In this document: in pieces, positions 23,980-32,159 of the stretch
Layout of the letters: each line of letters starts with the position of its first letter
Numbering within the stretch: position 1 is the first letter of the stretch
Assembly (NCBI RefSeq): GCF_018141105.1
Contig: NZ_CP054839.1
Coordinates: 8,063,411-8,127,410 of the forward strand
Source: Saccharopolyspora erythraea
Lineage (GTDB): Bacteria; Actinomycetota; Actinomycetes; Mycobacteriales; Pseudonocardiaceae
Reading direction: 5' to 3'
DNA: 64,000 bases
Program-made: the position numbers and the translations under genes
The notes under the pieces: generated by a model
Databases searched by the model: none
What the model was told of the DNA's origin: nothing
Seen by the model: only the letters and a program-made list of their open reading frames with translations

Positions 23980-25754
23980 GCAGCGCCCTCTTCCTTGTTC
24001 TGCTCGCCCAGCGGGAGCCACGCCTCCACGCGCCAGCCGACGTGGTCACCGGGGCCGGCGTGGAACCGGCCGCCGAGCAGTTCCACGCGCTCGCGCATTC
24101 CGACCAAACCGTATCCGCCCGACCCGCCGACCGGACGGGCGTGCGTGCCGTTGCCGTCGTCGGCGACGCGGGTGTGCAGGTGGGTCTCGTTGGAGGTGAC
24201 CGCGACCTCGACGCGCGAGACGTCGAGCGCGTGCTTGCCGCTATTGGTCAGCGACTCCTGCACGACGCGCAGCGCGGACCGCGCCACCTCCAGCGGGATC
24301 TCGTGGCGGATGTCGACCGACAGGTCGATGTGGGCGCGACTCACGCTCTCGGAGCTGTGCCGCTGCGCGCCCTGCACCAACGCCCGCAGGTCGGCCTCGA
24401 GGTCCGTGGTGGCCTGCTCGGTGACCTGCGAGGCACCGGCCGGCTCGGCGCCGCGCATGCTGGCCACCAGGCGGCGCATCGCCGTCAGCGCCTCGGTGCC
24501 GCTGTCGGCGATCCGCGCCAGCGCCTCGGTCGCGGCCTGCGGGTTCTTCTCCGACACCAGCTGCGCGGCCTGCGCCTGCACCACGATGCCGGTGACGTGG
24601 TGGGCCACGACGTCGTGCAGCTCGCGGGCCAGCGCCATCCGCTCGGCCTGCTGGGCGCTGCTTACCGCGCTGTGCACGGTCCTGGCCCGCTCGTCGTCGC
24701 GGGCCCGGAAGTAGACGCCGGTGCCCACCGACAGCACGAGCAGCAACCCGCCCATGAACAGGAAGCTGAGGTAGTCGCCGACCCGGACCGAGTCGCCGGA
24801 AGGCGTCACGAACAGCGCGAACAGGGCCGCGCCCACCAGCGCGCAGCCGTTCCAGACGGCGTTGCGGGGCGGCGCGTAGCGGGTGCTGAAGGCCAGCAGG
24901 ATCATCCCCGATGCGATCGCCGATGGCGAGATCGGACCGAGCAGCCAGGTGTTGGCCCCGGCGCCGGTGATCCACATCGTCAGCGCCGTGGTCGCCAGCG
25001 CGACCGCGCCCAGCATCGTGGTCTCCGACGGGCGCAGCGGAGCGAGCACCGCGAGCACGGCCAGCACCGCGCCGCCGAGCGCGACGATCACCGTCGACAC
25101 CACGCCGTCACCGCTGAGCAGCTCCAGGCACAGGAACGCGAACAGCACGCCCATCACGGGCCACTGCCTGCGCAGCAGGGCCTGCAACGGGGTGTCGTCG
25201 GAGCGGGGTTTGCGCCCTCGCAGGTACACACCGGTGCCGACGGCGAGGACGAGCTCCACGAAGCCGACACCGACCGAGCGCGAGGCGTCCTGGCTGGCGT
25301 AGACGTAGGACTCGGAGGTACGCGCGAAGAGCGCCACCAGGCACGACACGACCAGCGCGGTGGTCACCGGGATCGCGTAGCGCTTGGGCCGCAGCCAGAA
25401 GACGTAGACGACCATGGCCAGGCCGGCGATGTTCTCCGTGGGCCGGACGGCCAGCAGGCCGAACGAGTAGGAGTCGGCGTCGAAGTAGCCGATCGCGATG
25501 GTGCTCGCGCCGAGCGCGACGGCACCGGCCAGCCCGCAGAACACCGGCCAGCGGCGGGCCAGCACCGCGAGCGCCGCCATCGCGGTGAGTCCTGGGAGCA
25601 CGACGGCGTCGCGATCGGGGCGATCGATCGAGAGCACCATCTCCCCGCACCACGCCAGGCCGATGACCAGCGCGAAGATCCACTGCGCGCGCACGAGCCC
25701 GCGCAGCCGGGCCGCCCAGGTCGAAGCGGTGGGGGTCGTCGGGTACTCGCTCAC
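23976..25754 (-). CDS. Membrane sensor histidine kinase (HisKA_3 type), 592 aa
   Basis: Long membrane sensor with roughly ten hydrophobic segments in the first 350 residues, then the dimerisation/phosphoacceptor segment ARELHDVVAHHVTG (His380) and an HATPase_c domain (VQESLTNSGKHA, GYGLVGMRERVELLGG). Partner of the response regulator that overlaps its 3' end. GTG 25754 (VSEYPTTPTAS) is the likely start; the frame is open to 25958 across the intergenic region. No extracytoplasmic domain is evident, so an in-membrane stimulus such as a lipid-active compound is plausible. Confidence 0.88.
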   Translation of the reverse strand: MSEYPTTPTASTWAARLRGLVRAQWIFALVIGLAWCGEMVLSIDRPDRDAVVLPGLTAMAALAVLARRWPVFCGLAGAVALGASTIAIGYFDADSYSFGLLAVRPTENIAGLAMVVYVFWLRPKRYAIPVTTALVVSCLVALFARTSESYVYASQDASRSVGVGFVELVLAVGTGVYLRGRKPRSDDTPLQALLRRQWPVMGVLFAFLCLELLSGDGVVSTVIVALGGAVLAVLAVLAPLRPSETTMLGAVALATTALTMWITGAGANTWLLGPISPSAIASGMILLAFSTRYAPPRNAVWNGCALVGAALFALFVTPSGDSVRVGDYLSFLFMGGLLLVLSVGTGVYFRARDDERARTVHSAVSSAQQAERMALARELHDVVAHHVTGIVVQAQAAQLVSEKNPQAATEALARIADSGTEALTAMRRLVASMRGAEPAGASQVTEQATTDLEADLRALVQGAQRHSSESVSRAHIDLSVDIRHEIPLEVARSALRVVQESLTNSGKHALDVSRVEVAVTSNETHLHTRVADDGNGTHARPVGGSGGYGLVGMRERVELLGGRFHAGPGDHVGWRVEAWLPLGEQNKEEGAA

Positions 25755-25945
25755 GGCATGACGGTATCGGGCGCGTGATCGCCGCACCCTTGGCCGATAG
25801 GTCCGAAACGGCCGACCGATCGGCCGACCGCCCGCGCGCGTGCTCCGGCCCGCGGGAGGAGCCGCGAAGCACCCCGCCGCGACGAACCTGGTCACCGATC
25901 GCGCTCGGCGTCGGGCCGCGGCGCAGGGGAACCAGGAGGAGCACA
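25755..25945. other. Divergent promoter region of the two-component system and ABC operon
   Basis: 191 bases between the kinase start and the ABC ATPase start. It contains CTTGGCCGATAGGTCC at 25789-25804 (listed separately) and, a few bases on, a dyad-rich run GGCCGACCGATCGGCCGACC at 25813-25832. Both are candidates for binding by the adjacent response regulator. Confidence 0.45.
25789..25804 (+). promoter_or_regulatory. Putative response-regulator site, copy 1
   Basis: CTTGGCCGATAGGTCC differs by one base from CTTGGCCGATACGTCC at 30579-30594. Both lie upstream of same-strand genes flanking the ABC operon. A match of 15 out of 16 by chance between two intergenic regions is unlikely. Confidence 0.45.
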
Positions 25946-26671
25946 GTGTCAGGTCCAATGGCGTCCGGCCTGCTCGCGACCGGTCCGTCGACCGGGCGTC
26001 CGGTGCTGGTCGGGCGGGGTTTGGTCAAGCGCTACGGCGACCACCACGCGCTGGCGGGGGTGGACATCGGGATCTCGGCAGGCGAGGTGCTGGCCATCGT
26101 CGGGCCGTCCGGGTCGGGCAAGACGACCCTGCTGCACGTACTCACCGGTGTCATGCGCCCCGACAACGGTGAGGTGGCGCTCGACGGGCACCGGGTCGAC
26201 CGCCTCGGCGAGTCCAAGCGCAGCGAGCTGCGCAGGCGGGAGTTCGGGTTCGTCTTCCAGAACGGCATGCTCGTCGCCGAGCTCACCGCCGAGGAGAACA
26301 CCGCGCTGCCGTTGCTGCTGGCTGGCGCGAACCGGCAGCAGGCGATGGCCGGGGCCCGCGAGTGGCTCGGCAGGCTGGGACTGGCGGGCATGGAGACCCG
26401 GCGGCCCGGCGAGCTCTCGGGTGGTCAGGCGCAGCGCGTGGCCATCGCGCGGGCACTCGCCCACCAGCCGAAGGTGATCTTCGCCGACGAGCCGACCGGG
26501 GCGCTGGACACCCGCACCGGCGCGGAGACCATGCGCGCGCTGCTGGGCGCGGCGGCCTCGACCGGTGCGGCCGTGGTGATCGTGACGCACGACCGGGACC
26601 TCGCCGCCCGCGCGGGCCGCATCGTCGAGATCCGCGACGGCCGCATCGCCGACGGGGTGGTAGCGGCTTGA
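25946..26671 (+). CDS. ABC transporter ATP-binding protein (MacB/LolD type), 241 aa
   Basis: ATPase subunit with Walker A GPSGSGKTT (53-61), Q-loop FVFQNG, signature [15 protein letters not shown], Walker B VIFADEPTG and switch His in VTHDRDL. Type and partner (FtsX-like permease at 28018) match MacB/BceA-type systems that resist or sense peptide antibiotics or release lipids and proteins. GTG 25946 has AGGAGGA five bases upstream. Its stop codon abuts the end of an inserted tnpB element that now separates it from its permease gene. Confidence 0.9.
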   Translation: MSGPMASGLLATGPSTGRPVLVGRGLVKRYGDHHALAGVDIGISAGEVLAIVGPSGSGKTTLLHVLTGVMRPDNGEVALDGHRVDRLGESKRSELRRREFGFVFQNGMLVAELTAEENTALPLLLAGANRQQAMAGAREWLGRLGLAGMETRRPGELSGGQAQRVAIARALAHQPKVIFADEPTGALDTRTGAETMRALLGAAASTGAAVVIVTHDRDLAARAGRIVEIRDGRIADGVVAA

Positions 26672-27901
26672 CTACTCCCCGCCGTGAAGGGCGGGGATTC
26701 CCTTCCGGCTCGCGCCGGAAGGTTCCTGCTTCCCAGCCGACTGCCCCGTCCGGGAGGTCTCCCGTTGAGGTCTTACACCGGCTCCACAGGCCGACACCGC
26801 CAGCCCGGCGGCCAGAATGCTCTTCGCGGCATTGACGTCCCGGTCGTGGGCCGTGTTGCAGCCGGAGCACGTCCAGGTGCGGACGTTGAGCGGCATCCTC
26901 TCGGTGAGCCTGCCGCACGCGGAACACGTCTTGCTGGAGGGAAACCACCGGTCGACCGCGATCACCTCGCGGCCGTACCAGCCAGCCTTGTACTCCAGCA
27001 TCGTGCGGAACTGCGACCACGCGGCATCGGAGATCGCGCGTGCGAGCTTGCCGTTGCCCAGCATGCCTCGCACGTTGAGGTCTTCGATCACGACCGTTTG
27101 GTTGTCGCGGACGAGTCGAGTGGTGACCTTGTGCAGGTGGTCCCGGCGCCGGTCGGTGATCCGCGCGTGCACACGGGCGACCTTCCGGCGGGCCTTGGCC
27201 CGGTTGTTGCTGCCCTTCTGCTTGCGGGCAAGTTCCCGCTGAGCCTTTGCCAGATGGGCGCGGTCCCGCTTCTCGTGCTGGGGGTTGGTGATCTTCTCGC
27301 CGGTCGACAACGTGACCAGCGAGCTGATGCCCGCGTCCACACCCACGGCGGCATCGGCCGGGATGTGCTGTTCCACCGCCGTTTCCACCAGCAGGGACAC
27401 GAACCACCGGTCAGCCGCGTCTCGCGACACGGTCACCGTGGACGGCTCCGCACCCTCCGGCAGGGGGCGCGACCACACGATGCCGAGAGGTTCGGGCATC
27501 TTCGCCAGCGTGAGTTGCCCATCGCGGTACGTGAACGCCGAGCGGGTGTACTCCGCCGACTGGCGGGACTTCTTGCGGGACTTGAAACGCGGGTACTGCG
27601 CGCGCTTGTCGAAAAACGCCGTGAACGCACCCTGCAGATGCCGCAACGTTCGCTGCAACGGCACCGACGACACCTCACCCAGAAACGACAGCGCGTCGGT
27701 CTTCTTCCACGCGGTGAGCATCGCGGAGGTCTCGGTGTAGTTCACCCGACGTCGCTCGGTGAACCACGCGCGGGTCCTGGCATCCAGGGCGAGGTTGTAG
27801 ACCTTGCGGACGCAACCGAACGTGCGCAGCAACTCCTGCCGCTGCGCAACGGTCGGATAGACGCGGTACTTGTACGCCCGCTTCACCGGCACCCTCGCCA
27901 T
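26672..27901 (-). CDS. tnpB: TnpB RNA-guided endonuclease / IS605 OrfB, 409 aa
   Basis: Full-length TnpB, the ancestor of Cas12. RuvC residues Asp189 (VGVDAGISS), Glu273 (VVIEDLNV) and Asp355 (AHDRDVNAAKS) are present, as is the zinc finger Cys326/329/345/348. The N-terminal OrfB_IS605 HTH region (YKYRVYPTVAQRQELL) is intact, so it looks active. In this family the 3' end of tnpB and the right end form the omega RNA scaffold; here the last codons (HGGE-stop) lie within the right-end hairpin, so the guide would be encoded just past it, within the ATPase gene's last codons. Confidence 0.92.
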   Translation of the reverse strand: MARVPVKRAYKYRVYPTVAQRQELLRTFGCVRKVYNLALDARTRAWFTERRRVNYTETSAMLTAWKKTDALSFLGEVSSVPLQRTLRHLQGAFTAFFDKRAQYPRFKSRKKSRQSAEYTRSAFTYRDGQLTLAKMPEPLGIVWSRPLPEGAEPSTVTVSRDAADRWFVSLLVETAVEQHIPADAAVGVDAGISSLVTLSTGEKITNPQHEKRDRAHLAKAQRELARKQKGSNNRAKARRKVARVHARITDRRRDHLHKVTTRLVRDNQTVVIEDLNVRGMLGNGKLARAISDAAWSQFRTMLEYKAGWYGREVIAVDRWFPSSKTCSACGRLTERMPLNVRTWTCSGCNTAHDRDVNAAKSILAAGLAVSACGAGVRPQRETSRTGQSAGKQEPSGASRKGIPALHGGE

Positions 27902-28004
27902 GACTTAGCAAACAACATGTCAACTAGTGAGTCTCGATCTCGGGTGGTCACCGAACAGCACTCGGGATCGGCTCCTCCCCGGCCTGAAGGCCGGGGTATC
28001 CGCT
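26672..28004 (-). mobile_element. TnpB-only IS200/IS605-family element inside an ABC operon
   Basis: Lies between the ABC ATPase stop (26671) and permease start (28018). Both ends carry a similar hairpin in the same orientation: CTACTCCCCGCCGTGAAGGG at the tnpB 3' end (stem 26677-26696) and CTCCTCCCCGGCCTGAAGG upstream of tnpB (stem 27977-27997). Same-orientation subterminal hairpins are typical of this family, which moves as single-stranded DNA without terminal inverted repeats. Read on the minus strand the right end is GGGGAGTAGTCAA, the usual form of IS605 right ends. No tnpA gene is present, so it needs one in trans. Exact outer boundaries are uncertain by a few bases. Confidence 0.75.
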
Positions 28005-28017
28005 GATTGGATTTCAG
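27902..28017. other. Spacer between tnpB and the permease gene
   Basis: 116 bases holding the upstream end of the IS element, including the perfect stem-loop CCCCGGCCTGAAGGCCGGGG at 27978-27997. No good ribosome-binding site is seen just before the permease ATG (28018), unlike the ATPase gene. The hairpin may reduce read-through into the permease. Confidence 0.5.
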
Positions 28018-30246
28018 ATGAATCCCGTGCAGTTGGCGCTGCGCGTGCTGCGGGGCGACTCCCGCTCCCGGTTGTCGGCGGTGCTCACGGCGCTGGGCGT
28101 CGCGGTCGGCACCGCGCTGGTCGTACTGCTCTCGAGCCTGCCCAACGCCGTCGACGCGCGCGGGGAGCGCTCCCAGTGGCAGTACGCCGAGCACGCCGCG
28201 CCCACCGGCACCTCGCTGTCGAGCGCGGACTTCGTGCGGGGCGAGCAGATCACCCGGCTCGACGTCTCCGGCGACCCGCGCGTCCCGGCGGACGCACCGC
28301 GCCTCCCCGCGCCGGGGCAGGTCCTGCTCTCGCCACGGCTGGCCGAGCTGACCAGGACCCTGCCGCCGGGCGACCTCGCCGACCGCTTCCCCGGCGAGGT
28401 CGTCGGCACGATCGGCCCCGAGTACCTGCGCTACCCGGAACAGCTCGTCGCGGTGGTCGCGCACCCACCGGGCGCGCTGGAGGCCACCGCCGCCGACCAC
28501 GAGGGCGGCTGGGCCGCCGCGCAGGCCGGCACACAGGACTTCCTGCTGAAGTTCCTGGCGTGGGTCGGGATCGCGCTGCTCGCGGCGCCGAGCCTGGTGC
28601 TGGTCGCCTCCGCGTCGCGGCTGACGGCCGCCCGCCGCGAACGGCGCCTCGCCGCGCTGCGGCTGGCTGGCGCGACCCCGGGCCAGGTCGTGGCCACCGT
28701 CGCCGCCGAGACCGCGTTCGCCGCCGTGGCGGGCACCGCGGCCGGGCTGCTGCTCGGCTGGCCGCTGCGGATGCTCGTGATGCACGTGCCGTGGGGCGGC
28801 GGCACCTGGCTCGCCTCCGACTTCACGCCCTCGTCGGCCACCGTCCTCGGCGTGGCCGCGGGAATTCCCGCGCTGGTCGTGCTCGCCGCGGTGCTCGGGC
28901 TCCGGCGGGTGGTGCGTGCGCCGGTCGGGGCGGCGATGGAGCACTCGAAGAAGGCGCCGAAGGTGTGGCGCCTGCTGGCGATCGCCGCGGCGGCCGCGTT
29001 CTTCGTCGTCGGCCTCGCGTTCGCGCAGAAGACCGGCAACATCGCCGTGCTGCTCGCCTCGCTCGTGGTGATCGTCCTGTCGGCGTCGGTCGCCGGACCG
29101 TGGCTGACCGCCGTGCTGGGGACGCTGTTCTCGAAGCTGTGGCGGCGGCCGTCGACCCTGCTGGCCGGACGCCGGCTGCGCAACGACCCGAAGGCCGCCT
29201 ACCGCTCGGCGTCGGGCGTCGTGCTCGCAGTGTTCGTCGGCTCGATGGCCCTGACGCTGCTGCCCGGCTTCGAGTCGCAGGCAGGCGGCGGCCGGTCCTT
29301 CAAAGACTCCGTGCTGTACATGAACGTGCCCGACGCCCAGGCCGCTGAGCAGCAGCGACTCATCACCGAACAGCTCGCGCGCGCCGGCACCGACGCGACG
29401 GTGGCCACTGCAGGCAGGGTCGTCGTGAAGACGCCCGAGGATTCCTACTCCGGCCTGGTCATCGGCTGCGCCGAAGCGGCCGAGGTCAGCCGCATGGCAG
29501 TCGGGGCGTGCACCGGTCCGCCGAGCGTCCGCGCCGATCCGGCGCTGAACCTGCAGGCGTCCGAGCTCCGGGTGGTGCCCACCGGCGGCTACGGGGTGTC
29601 GAACGGCCAGGAAGGCGGAGTGCCGGTGCCGCCGGGCACGCCGGTGCGCCCGCTCGGGGGTCAGGACCCCGACCTCATCGACTCGGTGCTGGTCGACCCG
29701 AGCCTGGTGCCCGGCGTGCTGACCACCGGTGAGACCACGGTCGCGGTCGCTCCGCGCGGCGACGCGGACCGCGAGGAGGTGCGCACCGCGATGGCGCTGG
29801 CCGCGCCCGGCTCCCTCGTCCAGAGCCGCGAACTGGTGCTGGCCGAGGAGCAGACGGTCCTCGGCGACCTGCGCCGGATCACGGCGATCGGCCTGGTCAT
29901 CGCGTCCGTGCTGGCCGGTTGCAGCGCCGCGATCACGGCCGCCTCGTCTGTGGTCGACCGGCGAAGGACCTTCGGCGCGCTGATCGCGGCAGGCACGCCA
30001 CGGCGGGTGCTGGCGCGGGCGCTGCGCACCGAGGCCGCGCTGCCCGCCCTGGTGGCGACGCTCGGTGCGGGTGCCGGTGGTGTCGGGGTCGGTTACGGCC
30101 TGCTGAGCCTGTTCGAGATCGACGGGGCGCTCAGCCCCTGGATGTTCGCACCGGTCGCGCTCGGCGTGCTGGTCGCGGTCCTGGCGGCGTCGGCGAGCGG
30201 CCCGATGCTGCGCCGGGGCGCTTCCGAGCCGTTCGCGGACGAGTGA
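28018..30246 (+). CDS. FtsX-like ABC transporter permease, 742 aa
   Basis: Large permease with N-terminal helix (LSAVLTALGVAVGTALVVLL), extracellular domain, and two groups of FtsX-type helices (LAAPSLVLVASASRL with TAARRERRLAALRLAGATPGQV cytoplasmic loop; then AITAASSVVDRRRTFGALIAAGTPRRVL near the C terminus). The second periplasmic region (about 430-600) is big. It is the cognate permease of the ATPase at 25946 but is now separated from it by the tnpB element, and its ATG lacks a clear ribosome site. It may depend on read-through from the ATPase transcript or on a promoter within the IS. Confidence 0.87.
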   Translation: MNPVQLALRVLRGDSRSRLSAVLTALGVAVGTALVVLLSSLPNAVDARGERSQWQYAEHAAPTGTSLSSADFVRGEQITRLDVSGDPRVPADAPRLPAPGQVLLSPRLAELTRTLPPGDLADRFPGEVVGTIGPEYLRYPEQLVAVVAHPPGALEATAADHEGGWAAAQAGTQDFLLKFLAWVGIALLAAPSLVLVASASRLTAARRERRLAALRLAGATPGQVVATVAAETAFAAVAGTAAGLLLGWPLRMLVMHVPWGGGTWLASDFTPSSATVLGVAAGIPALVVLAAVLGLRRVVRAPVGAAMEHSKKAPKVWRLLAIAAAAAFFVVGLAFAQKTGNIAVLLASLVVIVLSASVAGPWLTAVLGTLFSKLWRRPSTLLAGRRLRNDPKAAYRSASGVVLAVFVGSMALTLLPGFESQAGGGRSFKDSVLYMNVPDAQAAEQQRLITEQLARAGTDATVATAGRVVVKTPEDSYSGLVIGCAEAAEVSRMAVGACTGPPSVRADPALNLQASELRVVPTGGYGVSNGQEGGVPVPPGTPVRPLGGQDPDLIDSVLVDPSLVPGVLTTGETTVAVAPRGDADREEVRTAMALAAPGSLVQSRELVLAEEQTVLGDLRRITAIGLVIASVLAGCSAAITAASSVVDRRRTFGALIAAGTPRRVLARALRTEAALPALVATLGAGAGGVGVGYGLLSLFEIDGALSPWMFAPVALGVLVAVLAASASGPMLRRGASEPFADE

Positions 30247-30310
30247 GCCATGACCAGCCGGCACAACGCCTGACCATTCGCGCTGTTCCTCGACCGGGCG
30301 GGCGCCCGGG

Positions 30311-30338
30311 TGACCCGTCCTCGGGATCGCCCGGGTCA
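30311..30338 (+). terminator. Possible terminator after the permease gene
   Basis: TGACCCG / CGGGTCA, 7-bp stem with 14-base loop, 64 bases after the permease stop. Modest strength; low certainty. Confidence 0.35.
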
Positions 30339-30578
30339 GGACTCCTACCGCTACGGCCGGGGGCTAATGTTCGCGATCGGCATCCTGGCCGCCCAATGGG
30401 CCTTCTCGCACTGGTGGCTGCGCAACTTCGGCTGGGGCCCCTGGAGCCGGTCTGGCGCCGCGCCACGCGGTGGCGGCTGGTCCCGTTGCGCCGATCGGTT
30501 CGCTGAACCGCCCGCGCGTCACCCTTCCGGCCGGTCCGGTCACTCCGAGACCGGCCGGAGGGCCGGTGCCACCAGCCA

Positions 30579-30594
30579 CTTGGCCGATACGTCC
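30579..30594 (+). promoter_or_regulatory. Putative response-regulator site, copy 2
   Basis: CTTGGCCGATACGTCC, one base different from 25789-25804. It lies 62 bases before the ATG of a 38-residue membrane protein, so this gene may be in the same regulon as the ABC operon. Confidence 0.45.
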
Positions 30595-30656
30595 AGCGCC
30601 TTCCGACAGCGATTCTGAGTACCGGAAAACGCACGACAACCAGGAGGTTCACCGAA

Positions 30657-30773
30657 ATGTTCACCACTCTGCTGACGGTCGCGGGCACGGTGCTCGCCGT
30701 GGGTGTGCTGCTGCTGATGGCGGCCAGCTCGGTACTACCCGACTTCTCGGACTCGCCCCGAGCCCGGCACTGA
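30657..30773 (+). CDS. Small single-pass membrane protein, 38 aa
   Basis: ATG 30657 follows an ideal AGGAGG at 30642-30647. The product starts MFTTLLTVAGTVLAVG, has one helix to about residue 25 (VLLLMAASSVL) and ends PDFSDSPRARH. It is preceded by a near-copy of the 16-bp motif found upstream of the ABC operon. Not recognised; could be a small regulator or partner of the transporter or of the sensor kinase. Confidence 0.55.
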   Translation: MFTTLLTVAGTVLAVGVLLLMAASSVLPDFSDSPRARH

Positions 30774-30853
30774 AGGGGCCGGACGAGGAAGAGTTGATCC
30801 GAACCATGTCCAGCACCGCGTTCCACACGGGCGTCCGGCCGGAGTCCCGGTCG

Positions 30854-31996
30854 TCAGCCCGGTTCGCCGGTGGCCCGGGCGGGCGCCGTCCGGGCCACCA
30901 GCGGGAAGCACGCCGGTGCTCCCTTCCTGGCCCGCCGGCCGGCTTCCCCGCCCGCGACGAACGCGGGCCGCTCGGTGCCTTCCTCGGGTGCCGTGCGCAG
31001 CCATGCCAGCCGGTGCAGCGTCTCGCTGTGGTGGTCGGTGATGGTGACCCGGGCGGAGTCGAACGAGTACAGCACCGCCCGGTTGATCTCGACGATGGCC
31101 CGGTCCCGCCACAGTGTCCGCTCCGAGGTCGTGTCCAGGCCGATCTGGTCAGCGACTTCGCGGGTGAACCCGTAGGCCCTCTCGTCGGCCAGACCGCGGG
31201 TGCCGATCTCGGTCCCGACGAACCAGGTGTTGAACGGCGCCGCCGGGTAGGTGATCCCACCGATGAGCAGCCGCATGTTGCTGACCAGCGGAACGCTGTG
31301 CCAGCGCAGCCCCAGCTTGTAGAACCACGGCAGGTCCGGGTGCTCCAGGGGCACCTCCTGCACCAGGTCCCTGGGGACGGTGAACGTCCTCGGCCCCTCG
31401 TGGGCGGTCTCCACGATCAGCGGCAGGTGGTCGAAGCGCCCCCGGGTCTTCGGCGGCCGCCAGCCCAGCCGCTCCGCGGCGGCGGTGAAGCCGACGTAGC
31501 GGGCGTCGCCGAGCACCTCCCCGCCCGGACCCGCGTAGCCGGCGTAGCGCACCACCTGCTCGTTCCAGATGCGCGGCCCCGGCTCGTGCGGGGAGTCCGG
31601 GGCGAAGACGCTGATCAGCGGCTGGATGCGACCGGCGTTGGTGGCCAGCCGCAGGTGCTCGAAGCACTCCTTGGCCACCGTGGAGGCGTTGCGCAGCCCG
31701 CGCAGGTCGCGCACGAGCAGCCGCCGCCACGGGACGCCGCTGGTGCACCATCCGCTGTCGCGCAGCGCGACGCGGGCGCCGTAGGCGAGCTCCTCCGGGG
31801 TGTGCCGGTAGGTACCGGTCCTGGCGATCTCGGCGCGGACCTCGGCCAGCCGCGGGTCCGGCTCCCCGGCCTCCGGGTGGGCGTCGTGGAACGCGCGCAG
31901 GAACTCCTCGGCCGCCGCGACGTCGGTCGTCGCCGAACCGGAACCTGCGGGAGCGCTCTGCTGGGCCGGGGTTGCATCGCCGCGAATAGCCGTCAC
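30854..31996 (-). CDS. Divergent nitric oxide synthase oxygenase-like protein, 380 aa
   Basis: Residues about 25-330 align along the bacterial NOS oxygenase fold: TGTYRHTPEELAYGARVAL, LATNAGRIQPLISVFAP, IWNEQVVRYAGY, LTAAxEELGW-like TAAAERLGW, and GGITYPAAPFNTWFVGTEIG with Glu263, the residue that binds the arginine guanidinium. NOS makes NO from L-arginine at a Cys-ligated heme. The heme motif, normally AWRNSxRCIGR, is ALRDSGWCTSG (Cys84 kept, flanking Trp and Arg lost), and the C-terminal DWTW pterin/dimer motif is absent, replaced by an Ala/Arg-rich tail. GTG 31996 is the start. Could be a NOS paralogue with changed chemistry or a decaying gene. Confidence 0.72.
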   Translation of the reverse strand: MTAIRGDATPAQQSAPAGSGSATTDVAAAEEFLRAFHDAHPEAGEPDPRLAEVRAEIARTGTYRHTPEELAYGARVALRDSGWCTSGVPWRRLLVRDLRGLRNASTVAKECFEHLRLATNAGRIQPLISVFAPDSPHEPGPRIWNEQVVRYAGYAGPGGEVLGDARYVGFTAAAERLGWRPPKTRGRFDHLPLIVETAHEGPRTFTVPRDLVQEVPLEHPDLPWFYKLGLRWHSVPLVSNMRLLIGGITYPAAPFNTWFVGTEIGTRGLADERAYGFTREVADQIGLDTTSERTLWRDRAIVEINRAVLYSFDSARVTITDHHSETLHRLAWLRTAPEEGTERPAFVAGGEAGRRARKGAPACFPLVARTAPARATGEPG

Positions 31997-32159
31997 GGAC
32001 CCGTAAAATAGTCTCGATCAACGGTCACGCGGCACTCTCGCACAGCCAGTCTTTGTTGTGAACTTTCGCAACCTGATCCGGCGATCTCCCAACCGGCTGT
32101 GATGTGCATCGGCGCGGCTACCCCACCCCTTGATCGTCCGATCGGGTGAGGAAATCCGC
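31997..32159. other. Spacer between trmB and the NOS-like gene
   Basis: 163 bases upstream of the NOS-like start; less GC-rich from about 32000 to 32080, likely its promoter. No hairpin or repeat of note. Confidence 0.3.

Noticed and set aside
30310-30618. Possible 102-residue protein MTRPRDRPGQ...
   Set aside because: Only the middle part is hydrophobic, third-position GC declines along it, and it overlaps the conserved 16-bp motif at 30579. Too weak to call a gene.
30854-30960. Frameshift hiding the missing C-terminal NOS motif
   Set aside because: The other two frames over this stretch contain no DWTW-like sequence, so a single frameshift does not explain the loss.
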